A DNA stretch of 10,992 bases from the NCBI GenBank assembly GCA_011322575.1, contig DRMK01000116.1, positions 1-10,992 on the forward strand. The letters run 5' to 3'. The position numbers were made by a program, and so were the translations under genes. The notes under the pieces are model-generated. The model searched no databases, was not told the DNA's origin, and worked only from the letters and a program-made list of their open reading frames with translations. This document shows, in pieces, positions 1-5,681 of the stretch (within the stretch, counting starts at the first letter, position 1; every line of letters starts with the position of its first letter). The stretch comes from Gammaproteobacteria bacterium (GTDB lineage: Bacteria > Pseudomonadota > Gammaproteobacteria > Thiohalospirales > Thiohalospiraceae).

Positions 1-1
1 C

Positions 2-256
2 GAAATCATCCATCGCCGTTACGCCTATCGCACCCGTTATGTCATAGTCTTTGGCATCGGAGGCAAATACACTCCGCACCAGTCACCCATCTGGATCAAG
101 GCAGGAACCCGTCCCGGCATTCCAGCCCCTGGTACCTCGGTACCCCACCACAATCTTCGGTGCCAAACCGTGTCCAATAGAAGTCTCATCACAGAATCGA
201 TGGTTCAGCCCAGGCTGTCCAGACCCGATACAGCTCACGGCTTGGGCGAAGCGTAA
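2..256 (+). pseudogene. Open reading stretch without a start, possible Nudix hydrolase (YfcD-like) remnant
   Basis: Frame 2 is open from the window edge to a TAA at 254-256 (84 codons) with no convincing start inside the window. The first 40 or so residues (HRRYAYRTRYVIVF, then GK, HQ, IK and PG at intervals) resemble the N-terminal beta-strand region of YfcD-like Nudix hydrolases, where HRATYIVV is followed by a Q-R-T-x-x-K-D-x-x-PG pattern. The Nudix box itself (G-x5-E-x7-REUxEE) cannot be read in any frame downstream, so if the resemblance is real the gene is broken. The rest, up to about 337, contains nothing I can identify. The neighbouring transposase debris fits a decayed segment. The match is short and could be chance. 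Confidence 0.25.
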
Positions 257-337
257 ACGACAATGGCCGGCCGGGATGTCCAATCAGACCTTTGGTTGTG
301 CCAACCCCTAATTCTGGTTCAACCCGGCCGCCCCAAC

Positions 338-475
338 TCAACCCGGAAACATCCTCCTGGCGTCATAGGGGACCTGGTGCTTGAGCATCATCCAGCTCGC
401 CCTGGCCAGCTTCCGGGCCACCGCCCGGATGGAAATGATGCCATTGGTCCGCGTCCTCTTGCGCTCATAGAACCG
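338..475 (-). pseudogene. C-terminal remnant of an IS110-type transposase
   Basis: On the minus strand, 45 codons end at a TGA (338-340). They read FYERKR, then AVARKLARASWMMLK, then VPYDARRMF before the stop. This is the usual C-terminal tail of IS110-family transposases, which have a Y-x-R-K-R segment, an A-V-A-R-K-L-A-R-A helix ending in MLK or ILR, and a P-F/Y-D-x-x-x-x-F finish. The frame is stopped just upstream by a TAG at 476-478, and none of the catalytic DEDD or serine domain is present, so only the tail survives. It lies antisense to, and directly against, the IS66-type remnant that follows, which suggests that one element inserted into or recombined with another. The family assignment rests on pattern recognition over about 40 residues. 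Confidence 0.55.
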
Positions 476-481
476 CTATTG

Positions 482-889
482 TCTGGCACACAGGATGATG
501 CTCAACGGTGGCGTCGTCGATATCGCCGACTCCTGGAAAAGGCCAATATCGAATGCCCGCCGCCTGACGAGAGTCAGCGCAAGGGAAAACCGGGCCGACT
601 CAAGCGCTCGAGAGCCAGAAACCTGCTGGAACGATTACGCGACTTCGAGTCCGATGTCTTGCGCTTCATGACGGTGGAGAATGTTCCCTTCACCAACAAC
701 CAGGGTGAGAACGACCTGCGCATGACCAAGGTGCAACAGAAAATCTCCGGTTGCTTCCGTTCGATGGAAGGGGCCAGGGGCTTTTGTCGGCTGTCGACGT
801 GTCGCAAGCGCGGCTTGTCCGCCTCACAGGCATTGACGCTGCTGTTTCAGGGAAAGAATCCGGATTTCATGCAAGCAGATAAGGCCTAA
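482..889 (+). pseudogene. C-terminal remnant of an IS66-type transposase
   Basis: From about 506 the frame reads WRRRYRRLLEKA, then KRSRARNLLERLRDFE, VLRFMT, VPFTNNQGENDLRMTKVQQK, ISGCFRS, LSTCRK and LTLLFQG. This matches the conserved C-terminal half of IS66-family (ISBst12/IS66 ORF3) transposases, including the NNQxExDxRMxKVxQKISG block that carries the last catalytic acidic residue. The N-terminal zinc-binding region and the first catalytic aspartates are missing. Between FCR and LSTCRK the usual RIRSYL-type segment is shortened by about four or five residues without breaking the frame, so an internal deletion is likely. The frame stays open upstream to 263, but that part does not resemble IS66 and overlaps the antisense IS110 remnant. 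The copy should be inactive. Confidence 0.8.
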
Positions 890-937
890 TGTCGATGATC
901 ATAGCGGAATGGGCTGAATAGTTACGTTGGCTGCAAC

Positions 938-966
938 TTGACCTGGTTGCAGATGGTGCGTAAAAT
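938..966 (+). promoter_or_regulatory. sigma-70 promoter of the tRNA-Ala/tRNA-Glu unit
   Basis: A TTGACC -35 box (938-943) and a TAAAAT -10 box (961-966) are separated by exactly 17 bp. The segment that follows, up to the tRNA at 979, is a GC-rich discriminator (GCGCGCTCTC), typical of growth-rate and stringently controlled stable RNA promoters. A 7-bp inverted repeat (CTGCAAC 931-937, GTTGCAG 946-952) brackets the -35 box. Confidence 0.8.
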
Positions 967-978
967 GCGCGCTCTCTC

Positions 979-1054
<76 letters not shown>

Positions 1055-1062
1055 GATTGTGC

Positions 1063-1085
1063 GGGGCTGGCCAGGTGCCAGCCCC
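1063..1085 (+). other. Perfect 9-bp hairpin between the two tRNA genes
   Basis: GGGGCTGGC (1063-1071), a 5-nt loop CAGGT, then GCCAGCCCC (1077-1085). No U-tract follows, so it is unlikely to be an efficient intrinsic terminator. More plausible roles are as a spacer structure for tRNA precursor processing or as a 3' end stabiliser for tRNA-Ala. Confidence 0.5.
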
Positions 1086-1102
1086 TTGGCTATCCGCTTT
1101 CT

Positions 1103-1178
1103 GTCCCCATCGTCTAGAGGCCTAGGACACCGCCCTTTCACGGCGGTAACAGGGGTTCGAATCCCCTTGGGGACGCCA
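1103..1178 (+). tRNA. tRNA-Glu (anticodon TTC)
   Basis: This is a 76-nt cloverleaf. The acceptor stem GTCCCCA pairs with TGGGGAC. The D-arm region reads TCGTCTAGAGGCCTAGGACA. The anticodon stem CCGCC/GGCGG encloses the loop CTTTCAC, giving anticodon TTC for GAA and GAG. The T-arm contains GGGTTCGAATCCC, and GCCA forms the 3' end with encoded CCA (1176-1178). No separate promoter is visible, so it is probably in one transcript with tRNA-Ala. No U-tract terminator is visible downstream. Confidence 0.97.
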
Positions 1179-1292
1179 TCTTTCCACTCTGGATACAGCC
1201 TACCCACTACTCAGGGGAACCACGGATTCTCAAGTGACTATCGCCGCCCGTGGAATTCGGCACGATGCCATTGGCCGTCCCGCCGATTTCCT

Positions 1293-1322
1293 TTGACTTT
1301 TGATTTAGACTATGTCTAAATA
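1293..1322 (+). promoter_or_regulatory. Promoter candidate of the cytochrome c peroxidase gene
   Basis: A TTGACT -35 box (1293-1298) lies 18 bp upstream of TAAATA (1317-1322), a moderate -10 match. The spacer and part of the -10 box are covered by the 19-bp palindrome at 1303-1321, the classical position for a repressor operator. The start codon at 1392 would leave a leader of about 65 nt. The -10 assignment is ambiguous by one base. Confidence 0.5.
1303..1321 (+). promoter_or_regulatory. Perfect 8-3-8 palindrome, probable operator
   Basis: ATTTAGAC, then TAT, then GTCTAAAT: two perfect 8-bp arms around a 3-nt spacer, lying between the -35 and -10 boxes before a periplasmic peroxidase gene. 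A lone half-site-like ATTTAGAA occurs at 1372-1379, directly before the ribosome binding site. The shape suits a dimeric regulator. Fur/PerR-type or Rrf2-type redox or iron regulators are plausible from the gene it precedes, but the arm sequence does not match the Fur, FNR, OxyR or NsrR consensus sequences I know. Confidence 0.65.
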
Positions 1323-1391
1323 ATCCCGTATGGCCATGGAATGAATTCCCCCAAGAATTGAACTACATTATATTTAGAAGGAGTAATAGAG

Positions 1392-2432
1392 ATGAAAAGA
1401 TTCGGAAACCTGATATTGCTGGCGGCGTTTGTCGCCACTCCCGTCATGGCGCTTCAGTGGCAAGCACTGCCGGATACGCCACCCGTTCCCAAGGACAATC
1501 CCACTACCGCCGCCAAGGTGGAGCTGGGCAAGATGCTCTACTTCGACCCACGTTTCTCCTCCACCGGTACGGTGTCCTGCAACTCCTGCCACAATGTGAT
1601 GCTGGGCGGCGAGGATAACCGCCCGGTGGCAGTTGGCGTTGAGGGGCAGAAGGGCGGTCGCAGTGCGCCTACGGTGTGGAATGCCGCCTATCTGTCGGTC
1701 CAGTTCTGGGATGGGCGTGAACCTACCCTGGAGGCGCAGGCCAAGGGGCCGGTGGTCAACCCCATCGAGATGGGCATGGAGAGCCATGAGATGCTGGTGG
1801 AGCGCCGCCTGCGGGCCATTCCCGGTTACAGGCCCTACTTTGAGAAAGCGTTTGGCAGCGGTGACGTGGTCAATATCGACAACTTTGCCAAAGCGATTGC
1901 TGCCTATGAGCGTACCCTGATTACCCCTGACAGCCCCTACAACCGCTACGTGAAGGGGGACAAGAAGGCGCTCACCGCGCAGCAGATTGCCGGCATGGAG
2001 AAGTTTGCCAAGGTGGGTTGCATCGGCTGCCACTCGGGCGGCGCTTTTGCAGGCCCGGCCAAGCCGCTGGGAGAGGGGTTTTTTATGCGTTTTCCCACCT
2101 TCACCGATAACCCGTACGTGGAGAAGTACAGATTGATGGACGATGGGGGGCGTTTCGAGGCCACCGGCAAGGAGTCCGACAAGCATATGTGGCGGGTGCC
2201 GACTCTGCTAAACATTGCGCTGACCGCCCCCTATTTCCACAATGGTGCGGTGGAGACGCTGGACGAGGCGGTGCGGGTGATGGCGAGAACCCAGCTCGGC
2301 AAGGAGTTGCCGGAGCAGGATGTCGCAGATATAGTCGCCTTTCTCAACGCCCTGACCGGCGAGTTTCCGAAGCAGACCATGCCGCGCCTCCCGGCGACCC
2401 CTGCAGCGGTCATCAGTGATATAAAGAAGTAG
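1392..2432 (+). CDS. Di-heme cytochrome c peroxidase, secreted
   Basis: Reduces hydrogen peroxide to water in the periplasm with electrons from small c-type cytochromes. The 346-residue product begins with a signal peptide (residues 1-20, hydrophobic core ILLAAFVATPV, likely cut after VMA). Two heme c sites follow: CNSCH at 63-67 and CIGCH at 210-214, one per domain, as in the bacterial CcpA/MauG superfamily. The conserved FWDGRE (105-110) and NPIEM (123-127) segments are present, the latter carrying the acid-base glutamate (E126) of peroxidase-type members, which favours a peroxidase over MauG. HMWRVPTLLN (265-274) and APYFHNG (279-285) are also typical, with M266 a candidate axial heme ligand. 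The ATG is set by AAGGAG (1378-1383) 8 nt upstream. The gene is monocistronic, with its own promoter, palindromic operator and terminator. Confidence 0.93.
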   Translation: MKRFGNLILLAAFVATPVMALQWQALPDTPPVPKDNPTTAAKVELGKMLYFDPRFSSTGTVSCNSCHNVMLGGEDNRPVAVGVEGQKGGRSAPTVWNAAYLSVQFWDGREPTLEAQAKGPVVNPIEMGMESHEMLVERRLRAIPGYRPYFEKAFGSGDVVNIDNFAKAIAAYERTLITPDSPYNRYVKGDKKALTAQQIAGMEKFAKVGCIGCHSGGAFAGPAKPLGEGFFMRFPTFTDNPYVEKYRLMDDGGRFEATGKESDKHMWRVPTLLNIALTAPYFHNGAVETLDEAVRVMARTQLGKELPEQDVADIVAFLNALTGEFPKQTMPRLPATPAAVISDIKK

Positions 2433-2455
2433 TTTCAGGCTGTTCCCGGCCGGAG

Positions 2456-2490
2456 CGCCCCCTGCCCCAACGGACAGGGGGCGTTTTTTT
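2456..2490 (+). terminator. Intrinsic terminator after the peroxidase gene
   Basis: A GC-rich stem, CGCCCCCTG (2456-2464) with CAGGGGGCG (2475-2483), has a 10-nt loop and is followed at once by seven T residues (2484-2490). It lies 24 nt after the peroxidase stop codon and separates it from the sigma-factor operon. Confidence 0.93.
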
Positions 2491-2497
2491 GTGTATC

Positions 2498-2529
2498 GGG
2501 AATCAAATCTGCCGAGCAGGGCTCTGTTA
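2498..2529 (+). promoter_or_regulatory. Weak candidate for an ECF-type autoregulatory promoter
   Basis: After the terminator, GGGAATC (2498-2504) resembles the GGAAC-type -35 box of ECF promoters. TCTGTTA lies about 18-19 bp downstream (2523-2529), near where a -10 box would be. The match is loose, and no better sigma-70 promoter is visible in the 72 nt before the sigma-factor start. It is listed because ECF genes usually drive themselves. Confidence 0.2.
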
Positions 2530-2562
2530 AGGTAACGGCTCAGAGAAGGGACGCGGCGACCA

Positions 2563-3084
2563 GTGCCACTTTTTCGGACACAAAACAGATTCGAGCAGGT
2601 GTTCCACACCTACAGCGAGGATCTGTGGCGTTTTGCCCGCTATCTGGGCAGTTCCCACTGCGAGGCCGAGGAGCTGTTGCAGCAGACCTGGCTGCGTGCC
2701 TGGGAGGGTTTTCGAACCCTGAAGCGGATGGACAAGGCGCGCGCCTGGTTGTTCACCATCCTGCACCGCGAGTTTCTGAGGCTGCGCCGGCGGTCTCCCG
2801 CCCACGAGCCGCTGGACGAAGCCAGGCCGTTGCCGGACATGCGCCGCGAGAGTCCGGGGTTGCAGATGGATCTGGAACGGGCGATTAGGGATCTGCCGGA
2901 GCTGTTTCGCACTCCCCTGCTGATGCAGATCGCCGGCGGGCTTTCCATCGACGAGATTGCCGGGATTCTCGGGATCCCGCGGGGCACCGTCCTGTCACGC
3001 ATTGCACGGGCCAGAAAACGGTTAATCGCTGCCCATCCCCGCACCACCTGGACGGTCTACAGTAACGAGCAAAGATCATCATGA
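2563..3084 (+). CDS. ECF RNA polymerase sigma factor
   Basis: A 173-residue group IV (extracytoplasmic function) sigma factor that would direct RNA polymerase to a small stress regulon. Region 2 spans about residues 10-77, with FHTYSEDLWRFARYL, the EAEELLQQTWLRAW core-binding and -10-reading helices, and ARAWLFTILHREFLRL. Region 4 spans about 102-155, with LERAIRDLPE and a helix-turn-helix (LSIDEIAGILGIPRGTVLSRIARARKRL, 127-154). There is no region 1 or 3, as expected for this class. The start is GTG. The nearest purine-rich sequence, AGAAGGG (2544-2550), is 12 nt upstream, so initiation is probably weak. Its TGA overlaps the ATG of the anti-sigma gene by 4 nt (ATGA), which implies translational coupling and a matched pair. 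Target promoters cannot be deduced here. Confidence 0.93.
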   Translation: MPLFRTQNRFEQVFHTYSEDLWRFARYLGSSHCEAEELLQQTWLRAWEGFRTLKRMDKARAWLFTILHREFLRLRRRSPAHEPLDEARPLPDMRRESPGLQMDLERAIRDLPELFRTPLLMQIAGGLSIDEIAGILGIPRGTVLSRIARARKRLIAAHPRTTWTVYSNEQRSS

Positions 3085-3737
3085 ACTGCCATCGCTGTCA
3101 GGAGCAGCTACTGGCCGATCCGCAGCTCAGGACACCCGAACTGCGGCGGCATCTGGAGCAGTGCGCCGAGTGCCGGCACCTCTCCCTCCAGGTGGAGCGT
3201 CTGGAGGAGGAGCTGCAGCGTTCCATCCGGCAGCCGGGGGAGCTGCCGCCGCTGCCGGATCTCCCTTCCGCAGAGTGGGGGCGACGCTGGTTGGTGGCCG
3301 GTTCCATCGCCGCCCTGCTGTTGCTGAGCGTGGCGTTGGTCGTGACGAGGTCGGATGCCCGGCGGCAGGAGGCCCTGGCGGTCACCTCGGACATACTGCA
3401 CCACCTGGCCACCGAGCCTCAGGCATTTGATAACACGCAAAGTATCGATCCGTCCCAGTTGCTGGCGGTCCTCGGCGCCAGGCTGGAGGTGGCGGAAGGC
3501 TGGTACGCCACCTTTGCCGATCCGTGCAAGATACGGGGAACTTCCGGCTTGCACATTGTCTATCGCAAGGATGGCCAGCTGGCTACCATCATTCTGCTGC
3601 CGGGCAAGCTGCCGGTGGACGAATCCCATGTAGCTGTGCGCTACGCCAACGGGATGACGCTGGTGGTGATACCGCCATTGCCCGCCGAGCCCCGTCAGCT
3701 GCTGGCGGGGCTGGATCCCGTGCTGTACCCCCTGTAA
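3081..3737 (+). CDS. Membrane anti-sigma factor, zinc-binding N-terminus, DUF3379-like
   Basis: Partner and likely inhibitor of the ECF sigma factor just upstream (4-nt overlap). The 218-residue protein has a cytoplasmic N-terminus with C3, C6 and an H24-x3-C28-x2-C31 motif (HLEQCAEC), the zinc-binding anti-sigma signature. A charged, probably coiled segment (35-50) follows. One membrane helix lies at about 70-89 (WLVAGSIAALLLLSVALVVT). The remaining 130 or so residues should be periplasmic and resemble the DUF3379 family: helix ALAVTSDILHHL, then a beta-rich part with a single cysteine (C149, DPCKIRG), HIVYRKDGQLATIILLP and a late MTLVVIPP strand. Inference: the outer domain senses an envelope signal and releases sigma. 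The cysteine, and the thioredoxin gene downstream, make a redox signal plausible but unproven. Confidence 0.8.
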   Translation: MNCHRCQEQLLADPQLRTPELRRHLEQCAECRHLSLQVERLEEELQRSIRQPGELPPLPDLPSAEWGRRWLVAGSIAALLLLSVALVVTRSDARRQEALAVTSDILHHLATEPQAFDNTQSIDPSQLLAVLGARLEVAEGWYATFADPCKIRGTSGLHIVYRKDGQLATIILLPGKLPVDESHVAVRYANGMTLVVIPPLPAEPRQLLAGLDPVLYPL

Positions 3738-3767
3738 CGTCAATTACCATAAGGAGAGAGCTCTGAT

Positions 3768-4256
3768 ATGAACATGCAGGCAACGAGCAAATATATCTGG
3801 ACAGTACTTCTCGCCACGCTGCTGGCGGCACCCGTGTACGCTGGAGGGTGGGACAAGGAGAAGGGGCTGGACACCGTCACCCTCAAGGGAGAGCTAATCT
3901 GCGTTGGTTGCAGCCTGAAGAAGCTCTCCGGCGCAAACTCCCAGTGCAAGCTTTTTGGTGGCCACGACGTGGGGCTGAAGCTGGCCGACGGAACCTTCTG
4001 GAACTTCGTCAACAACGCCACCGGTCACGACGTGATCCGCGCCCACGGGGCGGTCATCGGCAAGACGGCGATAGTGACCGGCTGGATCTATCCCAACGCC
4101 CACATGATCGAGATCGAGTCCATCAAGGTGAAGGGTGTGACGCCCGACGAGATTGCCAAAGCCGCCTGGGAGGAAGACCAGAAGGTTGCCCGGCAGCTCA
4201 CCGAGCGCAAGGTGGGGGAGCCGCCGGTACCCATGGGCAAGGACCACAAGCACTAA
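3768..4256 (+). CDS. Secreted CxxC protein of unknown function
   Basis: I do not recognise this protein as a characterised family. The 162-residue product starts with a signal peptide (core IWTVLLATLLAAPV, likely cut after VYA at 25). The mature part opens with GELICVGCSLKKL, giving a C45-x2-C48 pair, then a third cysteine, C60, before GGHDVGLKLADGTFWNF. A beta-rich segment follows (GKTAIVTGWIYPNAHMIEIESIKVKGV, 98-124), which reads like a small OB-type barrel. A charged helix (125-148) and a His-rich tail (HKH) complete it. Three cysteines plus histidines could bind metal or form a redox-active disulfide. The ribosome binding site is AAGGAGAGAG (3751-3760). It sits 30 nt after the anti-sigma gene and 57 nt before a TlpA-like thioredoxin, which suggests it is a substrate or partner of that thioredoxin. 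Confidence 0.75.
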   Translation: MNMQATSKYIWTVLLATLLAAPVYAGGWDKEKGLDTVTLKGELICVGCSLKKLSGANSQCKLFGGHDVGLKLADGTFWNFVNNATGHDVIRAHGAVIGKTAIVTGWIYPNAHMIEIESIKVKGVTPDEIAKAAWEEDQKVARQLTERKVGEPPVPMGKDHKH

Positions 4257-4270
4257 TGCAGGCAGTAGCC

Positions 4271-4292
4271 GGGGCCGGACTGCTCCGGCCCC
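4271..4292 (+). other. Perfect 9-bp intergenic hairpin within the sigma-factor operon
   Basis: GGGGCCGGA (4271-4279), loop CTGC, TCCGGCCCC (4284-4292), starting 14 nt after the CxxC-protein stop and ending 21 nt before the thioredoxin start. No T-run follows, so readthrough is likely. It may stabilise the upstream mRNA or lower expression of the last gene. Its shape matches the hairpin between the two tRNA genes. Confidence 0.55.
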
Positions 4293-4313
4293 GTTGCTGA
4301 CGGGAGACAAAAG

Positions 4314-4823
4314 ATGAATCGAGCCATTGGCCGGGGTTTCACGCTGTTCCTCATGCTGCTGTTCATCGGCTTGCCCCGGCTATCTGCCGCCGTGGGAGTA
4401 GGAGACAAAGCTCCCGTTTTCTCCCTGACCACCCTGGCGGGTGAGCCGGTACGGCTGACCGACTATCTGGGCAGGAAGCCGGTATATCTGGTGTTTTGGG
4501 CCACCTGGTGCCCCAACTGCCTGAAGGAGATCCCGGAGATCAACGCGCTACAGGCCAGATTTGCCGGCAGGATGGCCGTTCTGGCCATCAATGTGGGGAT
4601 CAATGACTCGGTGGAGGCGGCGCGTAAATACCAGAAGGAGCACGGCATGCAGTACCCGGTCCTGTTCGACTCGGGCAGCAAGGTCAGCTCCGCTTACCGT
4701 ATTGCGGGAACCCCCACCCAGCTGCTGATCGGCGCGGATGGCGTGGTGCGTTACCGTTCCGCCAAAACCCCCGCCGCCGAGGATATCGAAGAACGCTGGA
4801 GTACGCTCGGCGCGGCGCAGTAG
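4314..4823 (+). CDS. TlpA/ResA-like thioredoxin-fold protein, exported
   Basis: A periplasmic thiol-disulfide oxidoreductase, probably a reductase, of the AhpC/TSA-Redoxin (TlpA) group. The 169-residue product has an N-terminal hydrophobic export segment (8-25, FTLFLMLLFIGLPRLSAA). The family start VGDKAPVFSLTTLAGEPVRL (28-47) follows, then the active site FWATWCPNC with C66 and C69. The cis-proline lies in GTPTQLLI (P134). Length and motif order are normal for the family. The Pro-Asn pair between the cysteines is less common than the usual Glu-Pro or Gly-Pro and could tune redox potential. The start ATG is preceded by GGGAG (4302-4306) at good spacing. It is the last gene of the plus-strand unit and ends 39 nt before the convergent dapB stop. 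Its obvious candidate substrate is the CxxC protein encoded just upstream. Confidence 0.88.
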   Translation: MNRAIGRGFTLFLMLLFIGLPRLSAAVGVGDKAPVFSLTTLAGEPVRLTDYLGRKPVYLVFWATWCPNCLKEIPEINALQARFAGRMAVLAINVGINDSVEAARKYQKEHGMQYPVLFDSGSKVSSAYRIAGTPTQLLIGADGVVRYRSAKTPAAEDIEERWSTLGAAQ

Positions 4824-4862
4824 TGCGACATATTTGTTGCCGGGTCAGCAGGCGGTAGAGCA

Positions 4863-5675
4863 CTAGGGTTCCTTCAATCCCAGTACATCCTGCATGTCGT
4901 ACAGGCCGCGCTCCCGCCCCATGATCCACTCTGCTGCGCGGACCGCTCCCTTGGCGAAGGTCATGCGGCTGGAGGCCTTGTGGGTGATCTCCACCCGCTC
5001 GCCGCTGCCGGCGAACATTACCGTGTGTTCACCCACTATGTCTCCGGCGCGGATGGTTTCGAAGCCTATGGTGCGGCGCTGGCGCTCCCCCGTGTTGCCG
5101 TGGCGGCCATATACCGCGCACTCGTCCAGATTGCGCCCCAGCGTTTCGGCCACCACCTCCCCCATGCGCAGCGCGGTTCCGGAGGGGGCATCCAGTTTGT
5201 GACGATGGTGGGCCTCGATGATCTCTATGTCCACCTCGTCTCCCAGGATCCGGGCCGCCGTCTCCAGCAGTTTCAGGCAGAGGTTGACCCCCACACTCAT
5301 ATTGGGGGCCAGCACGATGGCGATGTCGGTGGCGGCGGTGGCGGAGATCTCGGCGCGCTGGGTGTCGCTCAGGCCGGTGGTGCCGATCACCATCCGCTTG
5401 CCCTGCTGGCGGCAGCGGGCCAGGTTGGCCATGGTTACGTCGGGGCGGGTGAAGTCGATGAGCACATCGTAGTCATGCCGCACCGCGTGGGGGTCGCCGC
5501 TTATGGTCACGCCGGTGGCGCCAATCCCGGCCACCTCGCCGGCGTCGGCGCCAATCAGGGAGCTACCGGGGTGCTCCAGGGCCGCTCCCAGGGTCACCGC
5601 CTGTGACTCCTGGCACGCCTCTATCAGACTGCGCCCCATGCGTCCGCCGGCGCCGCTTACCGCTACTCTGATCAT
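4863..5675 (-). CDS. dapB: 4-hydroxy-tetrahydrodipicolinate reductase
   Basis: Cytoplasmic enzyme of the diaminopimelate/lysine pathway. It reduces the DapA product with NAD(P)H, supplying lysine and the peptidoglycan cross-link residue. At 270 residues the length is normal. The nucleotide-binding loop is GAGGRMGR (8-15). IDFTRP (73-78) and VIGTTG (96-101) line the cofactor site. The catalytic and substrate-binding block EAHHRHKLDAPSGTAL (154-169) carries H156 and K160, equivalent to E. coli H159 and K163. GERVEITHKASSR (225-237) closes the domain. The ATG lies 6 nt after the dnaJ stop, with GAGAGGA about 9 nt upstream inside the dnaJ end, so it is co-transcribed with the heat-shock genes. 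No intrinsic terminator is visible in the 39 nt before the convergent thioredoxin gene. Confidence 0.97.
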   Translation of the reverse strand: MIRVAVSGAGGRMGRSLIEACQESQAVTLGAALEHPGSSLIGADAGEVAGIGATGVTISGDPHAVRHDYDVLIDFTRPDVTMANLARCRQQGKRMVIGTTGLSDTQRAEISATAATDIAIVLAPNMSVGVNLCLKLLETAARILGDEVDIEIIEAHHRHKLDAPSGTALRMGEVVAETLGRNLDECAVYGRHGNTGERQRRTIGFETIRAGDIVGEHTVMFAGSGERVEITHKASSRMTFAKGAVRAAEWIMGRERGLYDMQDVLGLKEP

Positions 5676-5681
5676 TCCCTG

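Noticed and set aside
131..144. Two GGTACC palindromes separated by 2 bp, considered as a repeat or insertion-sequence end.
   Set aside because: Too short, with no partner copy visible elsewhere in the window.
263..481. Upstream extension of the IS66-type frame as an intact N-terminus.
   Set aside because: The translation does not resemble an IS66 N-terminus and overlaps a better antisense IS110-type match, so the openness is probably chance.
1374..2186. A 270-codon minus-strand frame antisense to the peroxidase gene.
   Set aside because: The sense strand encodes a clear di-heme peroxidase with signal peptide, ribosome site and terminator; the antisense product has no recognisable motif.
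4824..4862. Searched for a bidirectional terminator between the convergent thioredoxin and dapB genes.
   Set aside because: No stem with a U-tract on either strand is visible in these 39 nt.
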